A stretch of 64,000 nt of DNA from Telluria sp042683405 (lineage in GTDB: Bacteria > Pseudomonadota > Gammaproteobacteria > Burkholderiales > Burkholderiaceae_D), in assembly GCF_042683405.1 (NCBI RefSeq), contig NZ_JBHUJS010000001.1, positions 682,001 through 746,000 of the forward strand. Direction: 5' to 3'. The position numbers and the translations under genes were made by a program. This document shows, in pieces, positions 41,629 to 50,583 of the stretch. Within the stretch, counting starts at the first letter, position 1, and the number at the start of each line of letters is the position of its first letter. A model generated the notes under the pieces. That model was not told where the DNA came from. It saw nothing but the letters and a program-made list of their open reading frames with translations, and did not search any database.

Positions 41629-43419
41629 ATGGGTCAATACGTCGCACCGATCAGGGACATGCAGTTCGTGCTGCATGAGCTGCTGAACGTCACCGATGAA
41701 TTGAAAGCGATGCCTGACTTCGCAGAGATCGACGCCGACATCATCAACCAGGTATTGGAAGAGGGTGCGAAGTTCACGCAGGATGTGCTGTTCCCCCTGA
41801 ACCACTCCGGCGACCGCGAGGGCTGCCACTACGATGCGGCGACCAAGACCGTCACCACGCCGAAGGGCTTCAAGGAAGCGTACAAGCAGTACGTCGAAGG
41901 CGGCTGGGCCGCGCTGGCATGCGACGAGCAGTATGGCGGCCAGGGCCTGCCTATCGCGCTGAACAACTCGTTCTACGAGATGCTCAACTCCTCCAACCAG
42001 GCATGGTCGATGTACCCGGGCCTGTCGCACGGCGCCTACGAGTGCCTGAAGGAGCACGGCACCGACGAACAGAAGTCCGTCTACCTGCCCAAGCTGGCGA
42101 GCGGCGAGTGGACCGGCACCATGTGCCTGACCGAAGCGCACTGCGGCACCGACCTGGGCTTGCTGCGTTCGAAAGCCGTGCCGCAAGCCGACGGCTCGTG
42201 GTCGATCACCGGCTCCAAGATCTTCATCTCGGCGGGCGAACATGACATGTCCGAGAACATCGTGCACCTGGTGTTGGCACGCGTGCCGGACGCGCCGGAA
42301 GGCTCGAAGGGCATCTCGCTGTTCCTGGTGCCGAAATTCCTGCCGAACGCCGATGGCTCGCTGGGCGAACGCAATCCGATCTTCTGCGGCGCGATCGAAG
42401 AAAAGATGGGCATCCACGGCAACGCCACCTGCCAGATGAACCTTGACGGCGCCAAGGGCTGGATCATCGGCCAGCCGAACAAGGGCCTGCAGGCGATGTT
42501 CGTGTTCATGAACGCGGCCCGCCTGGGCGTGGGCATGCAGTCGCTCGGCCTGACCGAAGTCGCGTACCAGAACGCGCTCACCTACGCCAAGGACCGCATC
42601 CAGATGCGCAGCCTGTCCGGCCCGAAGGCGCCGGACAAGCCGGCCGATCCGATCATCGTGCACCCGGACGTGCGCCGCATGCTGCTGACCGCGAAGGCGT
42701 TCGCCGAAGGCGGCCGCGCATTCTCGTCGTACATGGCGCTGCAGATCGACCGCGAACTGCACCACCCGGACGAAGAAGTGCGCAAGGAAGCAGCCGACGA
42801 AGTCGCGCTGCTGACCCCGATCATCAAGGCCTTCCTGACCGATAACGGCTGGATCGCCACCTCCGAAGCGCTGCAGGTATACGGCGGCCACGGCTACATC
42901 TCCGAGTGGGGCATGGAGCAGTACGTGCGCGATTCGCGCATCAACATGATCTACGAAGGCACCAACACCGTCCAGTCGCTGGACCTCCTGGGCCGCAAGA
43001 TCCTGATGGACAACGGCGCCAAGCTGCGCAAGTTCGGCGAGAAGATCAAGGCCTTCGTGGAAGAGAATGGCCTGGACGAGAACATGTCCGAGTTCATCAC
43101 GCCGCTGGGCGACCTGGGCGACAAGGTCACCAAGCTGACCATGGAAATCGGCATGAAGGCGTTCCAGAATCCTGAGGAAGTCGGCGCGGCGGCGGTGCCT
43201 TACCTGCGCGTGGTCGGCCACCTGGTGTTCAGCTACTTCTTCGCGCAGATGGCGAAGATCGCGCTGGCCAAGGAGGACTCGGGCGATAACTTCTACAAGG
43301 CGAAGCTGGCCACCACCCGCTTCTACTTCGCGCGCCTGTATCCGGAAACCGCAATGCTGATCCGCCAGGCGCGCTCCGGATCGGCAAACCTGATGGCGCT
43401 GGACGCAGACCTGTTCTAA
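41629..43419 (+). CDS. Acyl-CoA dehydrogenase with extended C-terminus
   Basis: This FAD enzyme introduces the first double bond in beta-oxidation. It has 596 residues, with a short AcylCoA_DH_N extension (YVAPIRDMQFVLHELLN, 4-20). The dehydrogenase core has MCLTEAHCGTDLGLL near 165-179 and ITGSKIFISAGEHDM near 190-204. The catalytic-loop region YEGTNTVQSLDLLGRKI is near 442-458, and a C-terminal domain follows (about 465-590). This form is common next to FadB-like genes in beta- and gammaproteobacteria and probably handles medium- to long-chain substrates. AGGAG precedes its start. Confidence 0.92.
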   Translation: MGQYVAPIRDMQFVLHELLNVTDELKAMPDFAEIDADIINQVLEEGAKFTQDVLFPLNHSGDREGCHYDAATKTVTTPKGFKEAYKQYVEGGWAALACDEQYGGQGLPIALNNSFYEMLNSSNQAWSMYPGLSHGAYECLKEHGTDEQKSVYLPKLASGEWTGTMCLTEAHCGTDLGLLRSKAVPQADGSWSITGSKIFISAGEHDMSENIVHLVLARVPDAPEGSKGISLFLVPKFLPNADGSLGERNPIFCGAIEEKMGIHGNATCQMNLDGAKGWIIGQPNKGLQAMFVFMNAARLGVGMQSLGLTEVAYQNALTYAKDRIQMRSLSGPKAPDKPADPIIVHPDVRRMLLTAKAFAEGGRAFSSYMALQIDRELHHPDEEVRKEAADEVALLTPIIKAFLTDNGWIATSEALQVYGGHGYISEWGMEQYVRDSRINMIYEGTNTVQSLDLLGRKILMDNGAKLRKFGEKIKAFVEENGLDENMSEFITPLGDLGDKVTKLTMEIGMKAFQNPEEVGAAAVPYLRVVGHLVFSYFFAQMAKIALAKEDSGDNFYKAKLATTRFYFARLYPETAMLIRQARSGSANLMALDADLF

Positions 43420-43445
43420 GACACACGACACGGCGTATGCCACCG

Positions 43446-43475
43446 TCGCCCCAGCGAACCTGCGCTGGGATGACG
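43446..43475. repeat. Family A repeat arm between beta-oxidation genes
   Basis: GTCGCCCCAGCGAACCTGCG followed by CTGGGATGAC is a single hairpin in the 92-base gap between the dehydrogenase and FadB-like genes. Confidence 0.7.
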
Positions 43476-43511
43476 GGGGTGGCGCCGGCCCTACCAAACA
43501 TAGGATAAACA

Positions 43512-45911
43512 ATGACCAATTTCATCGTGAAGAAAGTTGCCGTCCTCGGCGCAGGCGTGATGGGCGCGCAGATCGCTGCGCACTGCGTCAACGCGAAGGT
43601 GCCGGTCGTGCTGTTCGACCTGCCGGCCAAGGAAGGCCCGAAGAACGGGATCGTGCTGCGCGCGATCGAGAACCTGAAAAAGCTCAGCCCTGCGCCCCTC
43701 GGCAACAAGGACGACGCCGCGCTGATCGAAGTGGCCAACTACGAGGACAATCTCGACGTGCTGGCCGGCTGCGACCTGATCATCGAAGCCATTGCCGAGC
43801 GCATGGACTGGAAGCACGACCTGTACAAGAAGGTCGCGCCGCACATCTCCGCCAACGCGATCTTCGCCTCGAACACTTCCGGCCTGTCGATCAACAAGCT
43901 GGCCGAAGGCTTCGACGACAACCTCAAGGCGCGCTTCTGCGGCGTCCACTTCTTCAACCCGCCGCGCTACATGCACCTGGTCGAACTGATCCCGACCACG
44001 GCGACCAATCCGCAGATCCTCGACCAGCTCGAGACCTTCCTGACCTCCACGCTGGGCAAGGGCGTCGTGCGCGCCAAGGACACCCCGAACTTCATCGCCA
44101 ACCGCGTCGGCATCTTCGGCATGCTGGCCACCATCCACGAGGCCGAAAAGTTCGGCCTGTCCGTGGACGTGGTGGACGACCTGACCGGCGCCAAGCTGGG
44201 CCGCGCCAAGTCCGGCACCTTCCGCACCGCGGACGTGGTCGGCCTGGACACGATGGGCCACGTGATCAAGACCATGCAGGACAACCTGCAAGGCGATCCG
44301 TTCTTCGCCGTCTACAAGACGCCCGAGGTGCTGACCAAGCTGATCGAAGCCGGCGCGCTCGGCCAGAAGAGCGGCGCGGGCTTCTACAAGAAGGAAGGCA
44401 AGGAGATCAAGCGCCTCGACTTCGCCACCGGCCAGTACGTGGCGGGCGGCGCCAAGGCAGCCGACATCGTGGGCCGCATCCTGAAGGAGAAGGACCCGGT
44501 CAAGAAGATGAAGGCGATGCGCGAATCGACCAACCCGCAGGCGCAGTTCCTGTGGGCGATCTTCCGCGACGCGTTCCACTACATCGCGGTGCACCTGAAG
44601 GACATCGCCGACAATGCCCGCGACATCGACTTCGCGATGCGTTGGGGCTTCGGCTGGAACGTCGGCCCGTTCGAAACCTGGCAGGCATCCGGCTGGCAGC
44701 AGATCGCCGAATGGGTGGCGCAGGACATCGCAGAAGGCAAGGCCCTGTGCAGCGAGCCGCTGCCATCGTGGGTCACCGACGGCCTGCCGGCGCAAAAGGG
44801 CGGCGTCCATACCCCTGAGGGTTCGTACTCCGCAGCGTCCAACAGCTTCGTTCCGCGATCGGACCTGCCGGTGTACCAGCGCCAGGCCTTCCGCGCGCCG
44901 GTACTGGGCGAAGGCGCAGCCGATCCGAAGACCGCCGGCGTGACCGTGCACGAAGACGCCAACATCCGCGTCTGGCACATGAACGACGACGTGCTGATCG
45001 TCTCGCTCAAGTCGAAGATGCACACCATCGGCCAGGGCGTCATCGACGGCCTGAAGCTGGCGCTGGCGGAAGCCGAAAAGAACTTCAAGGGCCTGGTGAT
45101 CTGGAATACGGATGCAGCCGAAGGCGGCCCGTTCTCCGCAGGCGCGAACCTGGAAGAAGCGCTGCCGGCCTTCATGCAGGGCGGCGCCAAGGCGATCGAC
45201 CCGTCGGTGCGCCAGCTGCAGGATGCGTTCATGTCGCTCAAGTACGCCAACGTTCCGGTAGTGGCTGCAGTGGCCGGCATCGCGCTGGGCGGCGGTTGCG
45301 AGCTGGCGCTGCACGCATCGAAGCGCGTCGCTGCGCTCGAGTCGTACATCGGCCTGGTCGAAGTCGGCGTGGGCCTGGTGCCTGCGGGCGGCGGCCTGAA
45401 GGAAGCGGCGGTGCGCGCGGCGAACGATGCCAAGGGCACCGACATCCTCCAGTTCCTCAAAACCGGCTTTACCAATGCGGCCATGGCCAACGTGTCCAAG
45501 TCGGCGCTGGAAGCGAAAGCGATGGGCTACCTGAAGGAAGACGACGTCATCGTGTTCAACGCCTACGAGCTGCTGCACGTGGCCAAGTCGCAGGCCCGCG
45601 CGATGGCCGACGCAGGCTACCGTCCACCGGTGAAGAAGCTGATCCCCGTAGGCGGCCGCTACACGCTCGGCACCATCAAGGCGCAGCTGGTCAACATGCG
45701 CGACGGCGGCTTCATCTCCGCGCACGACTTCAAGCTGGGCGAGATGATCGCAACGATCGTGTCCGGCGGCGACGTCGACCAGGGCAGCCTGGTCTCGGAA
45801 CAGTGGCTGCTCGACATGGAACGCAAGGCCTTCCTCGAGCTGCTCAACAATCCGAAGACGCAGGAACGGATCATGGGCATGCTGCAAACCGGTAAGCCGG
45901 TGCGCAACTGA
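43512..45911 (+). CDS. Bifunctional 3-hydroxyacyl-CoA dehydrogenase/enoyl-CoA hydratase
   Basis: This enzyme catalyses hydration and NAD-dependent oxidation in beta-oxidation, 799 residues. The dehydrogenase comes first: VAVLGAGVMGAQIAAH near 7-22, then the catalytic region CGVHFFNPPRYMHLVELIP near 143-161. A second 3HCDH C-domain lies at about 300-420. The crotonase domain is C-terminal (about 480-700), with AGANLEEAL and GIALGGGCELAL. This order is the reverse of E. coli FadB, so I leave the symbol blank. It stands between its dehydrogenase and thiolase partners. Confidence 0.92.
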   Translation: MTNFIVKKVAVLGAGVMGAQIAAHCVNAKVPVVLFDLPAKEGPKNGIVLRAIENLKKLSPAPLGNKDDAALIEVANYEDNLDVLAGCDLIIEAIAERMDWKHDLYKKVAPHISANAIFASNTSGLSINKLAEGFDDNLKARFCGVHFFNPPRYMHLVELIPTTATNPQILDQLETFLTSTLGKGVVRAKDTPNFIANRVGIFGMLATIHEAEKFGLSVDVVDDLTGAKLGRAKSGTFRTADVVGLDTMGHVIKTMQDNLQGDPFFAVYKTPEVLTKLIEAGALGQKSGAGFYKKEGKEIKRLDFATGQYVAGGAKAADIVGRILKEKDPVKKMKAMRESTNPQAQFLWAIFRDAFHYIAVHLKDIADNARDIDFAMRWGFGWNVGPFETWQASGWQQIAEWVAQDIAEGKALCSEPLPSWVTDGLPAQKGGVHTPEGSYSAASNSFVPRSDLPVYQRQAFRAPVLGEGAADPKTAGVTVHEDANIRVWHMNDDVLIVSLKSKMHTIGQGVIDGLKLALAEAEKNFKGLVIWNTDAAEGGPFSAGANLEEALPAFMQGGAKAIDPSVRQLQDAFMSLKYANVPVVAAVAGIALGGGCELALHASKRVAALESYIGLVEVGVGLVPAGGGLKEAAVRAANDAKGTDILQFLKTGFTNAAMANVSKSALEAKAMGYLKEDDVIVFNAYELLHVAKSQARAMADAGYRPPVKKLIPVGGRYTLGTIKAQLVNMRDGGFISAHDFKLGEMIATIVSGGDVDQGSLVSEQWLLDMERKAFLELLNNPKTQERIMGMLQTGKPVRN

Positions 45912-45939
45912 TCGAACCGAATTCTCAAGAGAGATCGAT

Positions 45940-47136
45940 ATGAGCAAACAACTTCAAGACGCATACATCGTCAGCGCGACCCGCACCCCGATTGGCAAGG
46001 CGCCGCGCGGCATGTTCAAGACCACCCGCCCGGACGACCTGCTGGTGCGCGTGATCCAGTCCGCCATGCAGCAGGCGCCCGGCCTGGACCCGAACCTGAT
46101 CACCGACGCGATCGTCGGCTGCTCGTTCCCGGAAGCGGAGCAGGGCTTCAACATCGCCCGCATGGCGGTGCTGATGGCCGGCCTGCCGAAGACGGTGGGC
46201 GGCGTGACCGTCAACCGCTACTGCGCATCGGGCATCACTGCCATCGCGATGGCGGCGGACCGCATTCGCGTGGGCGAAGCGGACGTGATGATCGCTGCCG
46301 GCGTGGAATCGATGTCGATGGTGCCGATGATGGGCCACCACCCGTCGATGAACATGAACATGTTCACCGACGAGAACATCGGCATGGCCTACGGCATGGG
46401 CCTGACCGCGGAAAAGGTTGCCGAGCAGTGGAAGGTCAGCCGCGAAGCGCAGGACGCGTTCTCGGTCGAATCGCACCGCCGCGCAATCGCCGGCCAGCAG
46501 GCCGGCCACTTCAAGGACGAGACCACGCCGGTCGAGATCATCACCCGCACGCCGAACGTGCTGACCGGCGAGATCGACGTGAAGACCCGCACCGTCGACA
46601 CCGACGAAGGCGCGCGCGCCGATTCCACCATGGAGTCGCTGGGCAAGCTCAAGCCGGTGTTCGCGGCCAAGGGCACGGTCACAGCGGGTAACAGCTCCCA
46701 GATGTCGGACGGCGCCGGTGCGCTGCTGATCGTCAGCGAGAAGATCCTGCGCGAGCATAACCTGACCCCGCTGGCGAAGTTCTCCTCGTTCGCGGTCAAG
46801 GGCGTGCCGCCGGAGATCATGGGCATCGGTCCGAAATTCGCGATCCCTGCGGCCTGCGCGGCTGCCGGCATCACCCAGGACCAGCTGGACTGGATCGAGC
46901 TGAACGAAGCGTTCGCGGCGCAGGCGCTGGCCGTGATCGGCGACCTGGGCCTGGATCCGGCCAAGGTCAACCCGCTGGGCGGCGCGATCGCACTGGGCCA
47001 CCCGCTCGGCGCGACCGGCGCGATCCGCGCGGCAACCACCATCCACGCCCTGCGCCGCAACAACCTGAAGTACGGCATGGTGACGATGTGCGTCGGCACC
47101 GGCATGGGCGCCGCCGGCATCTTCGAACGCGTGTAA
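45940..47136 (+). CDS. Acetyl-CoA acyltransferase (thiolase)
   Basis: This is the last step of beta-oxidation, releasing acetyl-CoA. It has 398 residues. The nucleophilic cysteine is C95 in VNRYCASGITAI. The C-terminal active-site motifs are ELNEAFAAQ near 325-333, GGAIALGHPLGATG near 347-360 and the base cysteine in CVGTGMGAAG near 383. GAGAG precedes the start, 28 bases after the FadB-like stop, so these two probably form the multienzyme pair. Confidence 0.94.
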   Translation: MSKQLQDAYIVSATRTPIGKAPRGMFKTTRPDDLLVRVIQSAMQQAPGLDPNLITDAIVGCSFPEAEQGFNIARMAVLMAGLPKTVGGVTVNRYCASGITAIAMAADRIRVGEADVMIAAGVESMSMVPMMGHHPSMNMNMFTDENIGMAYGMGLTAEKVAEQWKVSREAQDAFSVESHRRAIAGQQAGHFKDETTPVEIITRTPNVLTGEIDVKTRTVDTDEGARADSTMESLGKLKPVFAAKGTVTAGNSSQMSDGAGALLIVSEKILREHNLTPLAKFSSFAVKGVPPEIMGIGPKFAIPAACAAAGITQDQLDWIELNEAFAAQALAVIGDLGLDPAKVNPLGGAIALGHPLGATGAIRAATTIHALRRNNLKYGMVTMCVGTGMGAAGIFERV

Positions 47137-47144
47137 TCAGGCAG

Positions 47145-47170
47145 GTCGTCCCTGCGAAAGCAGGGACCCA
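47145..47170. repeat. Family A repeat arm after the thiolase gene
   Basis: GTCGTCCCTGCGAAAGCAGG followed by GACCCA is a diverged hairpin arm of family A. Confidence 0.65.
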
Positions 47171-47206
47171 TACCGAGCCGCAACCCCGGTAAAATAAGCA
47201 CGAAGA

Positions 47207-47239
47207 AAAGGCGTTGGGAACCCACACCCCAGCGCCTTT
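47207..47239 (+). terminator. Strong hairpin upstream of the enoyl-CoA hydratase gene
   Basis: AAAGGCGTTGGG (47207-47218) pairs over all 12 positions (one G-U) with CCCAGCGCCTTT (47228-47239) around a 9-base loop. The T-tract after the stem is short, so it may be a terminator for the thiolase transcript or a leader structure. Confidence 0.5.
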
Positions 47240-47261
47240 CCCACATCTGGAGAAGACGTAA

Positions 47262-48041
47262 ATGGAAATCCTCAGCACCAAGTCCGCCGGCATCCTTACC
47301 CTCGAATTCAACCGCCCCGAGCGCAAGAACGCGATCACCAACGCCATGTACATCAGCATGGCGCAGGCGATCCTGGACGCCGAATCCGACCCTGCGGTGC
47401 GCGCCATCCTCATCACCGGCAAACCCGAGATTTTCACCGCCGGTAACGACCTCGAGGACTTCCTGAAGAACTCCGCGCCGGTGGAAGGCAAAGCCGGCGA
47501 CGACCGCGGCGTGTTCCAGTTCATGCGCGCGTTGTCCGGCGCGCACAAGCCGGTTGTGGCCGCCGTGTCCGGCGCTGCCATCGGCATCGGCACCACCATG
47601 CTGATGCACTGCGACCTGGTCTACGCGGCCGACAACGCCAAATTCTCGCTGCCGTTCTCGCAGCTGGGCCTGTGCCCCGAGTTCGCATCAAGCCTGCTGC
47701 TGCCGCAGCTGGCGGGCTACCCGCGCGCCGCCGAGAAGCTGCTGCTCGGCGAAGCCTTTGGCGCAGCCGAAGCCGCCCAGATGGGCCTGGTCTCGAAAGT
47801 GCTGCCGGTAGAGGAGCTGCTCCCGCACGCGCAGGCACAGGCCGCCAAGCTGGTCGCGCTGCCGGCGGCGTCGATCCGCACCACCAAGGCGCTGATGAAG
47901 CGCTCGCGCAACGAGGCGATCAACCTGACCATGAAGACCGAGAACGAGCTGTTCTTCTCGATGCTGCAGGCCGGCGAGGCCAAGGAGGCGTTCACCGCGT
48001 TCTTCGAAAAGCGCAAACCGGACTTCTCGCGTTTTTCCTGA
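47262..48041 (+). CDS. Enoyl-CoA hydratase/isomerase
   Basis: This crotonase-family protein has 259 residues, the usual size. The oxyanion-hole segments are FTAGNDLEDF near 61-70 and AAVSGAAIGIGTTMLMHC near 99-116. At the second catalytic-glutamate region the sequence is LPFSQLGLCPEFASSLLLPQ, with Glu in CPEF, resembling delta3-delta2 isomerase-like members. It probably supplies an auxiliary hydratase or isomerase for unsaturated fatty acids. GGAGAAG lies ahead of the start. Confidence 0.88.
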   Translation: MEILSTKSAGILTLEFNRPERKNAITNAMYISMAQAILDAESDPAVRAILITGKPEIFTAGNDLEDFLKNSAPVEGKAGDDRGVFQFMRALSGAHKPVVAAVSGAAIGIGTTMLMHCDLVYAADNAKFSLPFSQLGLCPEFASSLLLPQLAGYPRAAEKLLLGEAFGAAEAAQMGLVSKVLPVEELLPHAQAQAAKLVALPAASIRTTKALMKRSRNEAINLTMKTENELFFSMLQAGEAKEAFTAFFEKRKPDFSRFS

Positions 48042-48053
48042 GCCGCGCGTCGA

Positions 48054-48079
48054 GGGACTGTCCCGCAGGACAGTCCCCC
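48054..48079. repeat. Family B repeat between convergent genes
   Basis: GGGACTGTCCCGCAGGACAG followed by TCCCCC is a near-perfect palindrome, 12 bases after the hydratase stop and 7 before the EF-hand gene stop. It may act as a two-way terminator. Confidence 0.75.
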
Positions 48080-48086
48080 TCTGGCG

Positions 48087-48386
48087 CTAGCGGGTTTTGT
48101 CCTTCGCGGACTTGTCGTCTTTCATCATCTTGTCGTGCATCATGTGCATGTCCTTCATGTCCACCATGCCCGACGAGTTCTTCTTCATCTCGTTCCACTT
48201 CGTCTCGTGAAAGCGCATGAACTCGTCGCGCGAGATCATGCCGTCCTTGTTGGTGTCCATCATTTTCATGTTCTGCATGTGCATCTCGCTCATGTGCTTG
48301 TCGCCCATGTGCTTGTCGCCGCCCGCAAAGGCGGGTGCGGCCGCTGCACACAGGACGGCGGTGATAACGATCGCAAGCTTTTTCAT
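48087..48386 (-). CDS. Secreted Met/His-rich EF-hand protein
   Basis: This 99-residue periplasmic protein has a signal peptide at 1-21 (MKKLAIVITAVLCAAAAPAFA). One canonical EF-hand loop is present, DTNKDGMISRDEF near 43-55, with calcium ligands at positions 1, 3, 5, 7, 9 and 12. It is flanked by unusually Met/His-rich segments (KHMGDKHMSEMHMQNMKMM before it and MVDMKDMHMMHDKMM after). Such clusters can bind copper(I). The ATG at 48386 is preceded by AAAAAAGGAG on the minus strand. It may sense or buffer calcium or copper. Confidence 0.8.
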   Translation of the reverse strand: MKKLAIVITAVLCAAAAPAFAGGDKHMGDKHMSEMHMQNMKMMDTNKDGMISRDEFMRFHETKWNEMKKNSSGMVDMKDMHMMHDKMMKDDKSAKDKTR

Positions 48387-48592
48387 TTCGACTCCTTTTT
48401 TGGCTTGAACAGCGAACAAAGAATGCCGGCCGTTGCGTATTGACGCGCACCGGTGACCGGAGTGTATTCCCGCCAGCGATCGTCCGGCGCACAGCAATCG
48501 GCCGATGCGCGGCCGGTTCGCCGCACGCACGGGGGCGCCTGGGGGGATAGAATGTCATCTTTGTAACGCTGGGGCGCAGTGCGCTCGACAAT

Positions 48593-49891
48593 ATGGAAAT
48601 TGCCTTACTGTTTGGCCTGATCGTCCTGAACGGCGTCTTTGCGATGTCGGAGATTGCGCTGATGACCGCGCGACGGGTGCGCCTGCAAAAGCTCGCGGAC
48701 GCGGGCGACAAGGCGGCGCAGGCGGCGCTGCACCTTGGCGAAGATCCGGACAAGTTCCTCTCGACCATCCAGATCGGCATTACGTCCATCAGCATCCTGA
48801 ACGGTATCGTGGGCGAAGCGACACTGGCCCGCCCGTTCGCCCTGTGGCTGCAGTCGCTCGGCACCGAAGTCGTGGCCTCGCAGTACATCGCCACCGGCCT
48901 GGTGGTGGTCACGATCACGTACTTCTCGATCGTGCTGGGCGAGCTGGTTCCCAAGCGGCTGGGCCAGATCAATCCCGAGCCGCTGGCGCGCATGGTCGCG
49001 CGGCCGATGCAACTGCTCGCGTTGCTGGCGAAGCCCTTCGTGCGGTTGCTCTCCACTTCCACGCAACTGGTGCTGCGCGCACTTGGCGTGAAGGTGACGT
49101 CCAGCCAGATGATGACCGAGGAAGACCTGCACCTGCTGCTGGAGGAGGGCTCGGAGTCCGGCATCATCGAGCACCACGAGCACCAGATGGTGCGCAATGT
49201 GTTCCGCCTCGACGACCGTCAGATCGGATCGTTCATGGTGCCGCGCGGCGAAGTGGTGTTCTTCGACGCGAACGACAGCCTGGAGGCCAACCTGGAGCGT
49301 TTCGAATTGACCCAGCACTCGCGCTTCCCGGTGCTGCAGGGCGGCTGGGGCCATATCCTCGGCGTCATGGACGCGCGGAAGATGCTGGCGCAAACGTTGC
49401 GCGGGGAGCAGCTGAGCCTGACCGAGCACCTGCAGCCGCCCGTGTTCGTGCCTGAATCGCTGACAGGCATGGAGCTGCTGGAGAACTTCAAGAGTACCGG
49501 CGTGCAGCTCGCGTTCATCGTCGACGAATACGGCGAGGTGCAAGGCATCGTGACGCTGCAGGATGTGATGGAGGCCATCACGGGTGAGATCAAGACGGCG
49601 CGTCCGGACGACTCATGGGCGGTGCAGCGCGAGGATGGGTCGTGGCTGCTCGACGGCCTGATCCCGACGCCCGAACTGAAAGACCGCCTGGGCATCGCCG
49701 AGGTGCCGGAAGAAGACCGCGGCCGCTACAACACCCTGAGCGGCATGCTGCTCCTGCTGTTCGGGAACATCCCGCACACTGGCGACAAATGCACCTGGGC
49801 CCACTGGGAGTTCGAAGTGCTCGACCTCGACGGCCTGCGTATAGACAAGGTGCTGGCCACGCGACTGCCGCCGCCCGACGGGCAGGACTGA
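48593..49891 (+). CDS. CNNM/CorC-HlyC family membrane protein
   Basis: This inner-membrane protein has 432 residues: an N-terminal DUF21/CNNM domain with three or four helices (about 1-180; IALLFGLIVLNGVFAMSEIAL at the start), a CBS pair (about 205-330; FMVPRGEVVFF, FIVDEYGEVQGIVTLQDVME) and a C-terminal CorC_HlyC domain (about 345-425). The family was labelled hemolysin, but magnesium or cobalt efflux is now the better-supported role. It is transcribed divergently from the EF-hand gene. Confidence 0.88.
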   Translation: MEIALLFGLIVLNGVFAMSEIALMTARRVRLQKLADAGDKAAQAALHLGEDPDKFLSTIQIGITSISILNGIVGEATLARPFALWLQSLGTEVVASQYIATGLVVVTITYFSIVLGELVPKRLGQINPEPLARMVARPMQLLALLAKPFVRLLSTSTQLVLRALGVKVTSSQMMTEEDLHLLLEEGSESGIIEHHEHQMVRNVFRLDDRQIGSFMVPRGEVVFFDANDSLEANLERFELTQHSRFPVLQGGWGHILGVMDARKMLAQTLRGEQLSLTEHLQPPVFVPESLTGMELLENFKSTGVQLAFIVDEYGEVQGIVTLQDVMEAITGEIKTARPDDSWAVQREDGSWLLDGLIPTPELKDRLGIAEVPEEDRGRYNTLSGMLLLLFGNIPHTGDKCTWAHWEFEVLDLDGLRIDKVLATRLPPPDGQD

Positions 49892-49946
49892 TCTCGGCCG
49901 CCGGCGCGCCCGCGCGGGTCGCTGGCGACGGCCGTGGGAGGATGCG

Positions 49947-50330
49947 TTACTGCATGCGGCCCTGCATGCGCTCGGTCGCAGCGTTCCGGATATCCTTCTC
50001 GAATTCGCGCTTTGCGTTCGAGTGGTGCCGGGCGGCGACGTTGCTGTTGCCCTGGCCCGTCGAGTAATCCACCGTGGCCCGGCTCCACTCGGCTGCCTGC
50101 TGGGAGACCGCCGCCACGACGGCCGGATCGGTGCCCGGATGCGCGGCAACGCATGCATCCCATTTTTTCAGGACCTTCTTGATGCGGTTCGCGCCCGCCT
50201 GCGAGGTGGACACGGCGGGAATCTGCGGGACCGCGCAGGCGCCGGCGTCGCTGCGGGCTGGGGTTTCATCTGTGGCTAGCGCGAAGGCCGGGGCGCAGGC
50301 CAGTGCCAGCATCAGGAGTGCAGGTTTCAT
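49947..50330 (-). CDS. Secreted hypothetical protein
   Basis: This 127-residue protein has a signal peptide at about 1-18 (MKPALLMLALACAPAFALA). Two cysteines (in GACAVPQIP and WDACVAAHPG) could form a disulfide bond. The rest is helical, with a charged C-terminus (HHSNAKREFEKDIRNAATER). I recognise no family. The start at 50330 gives a proper signal peptide; the frame stays open upstream without protein-like sequence. Confidence 0.65.
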   Translation of the reverse strand: MKPALLMLALACAPAFALATDETPARSDAGACAVPQIPAVSTSQAGANRIKKVLKKWDACVAAHPGTDPAVVAAVSQQAAEWSRATVDYSTGQGNSNVAARHHSNAKREFEKDIRNAATERMQGRMQ

Positions 50331-50583
50331 GGGGTGCCGAAGGATAGTTGACGGTAACTTATCGTAGGCCCAAATTGCACAGATGGCAATCACGCTAACG
50401 CGTCCCCCGGCGAGGAACGCATTGCCGTAGCCCCCGTCGCTGCCGCGGATACCACACATCCACGTCATGTTTCGGCTTCTTCTGCCGTTGATACATGGTA
50501 GATATTGCTTTCCTACATGCTGCGGGTAGACTGCAACATCGGGTAACCATTCAGCTGTAATCAACTTTTCATTTTCCGTCGCC

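Noticed and set aside
43491..45947. An 818-codon frame antisense to the FadB-like gene
   Set aside because: Same artefact: the sense frame has catalytic motifs in full, while the antisense product has unusual composition and no motif.
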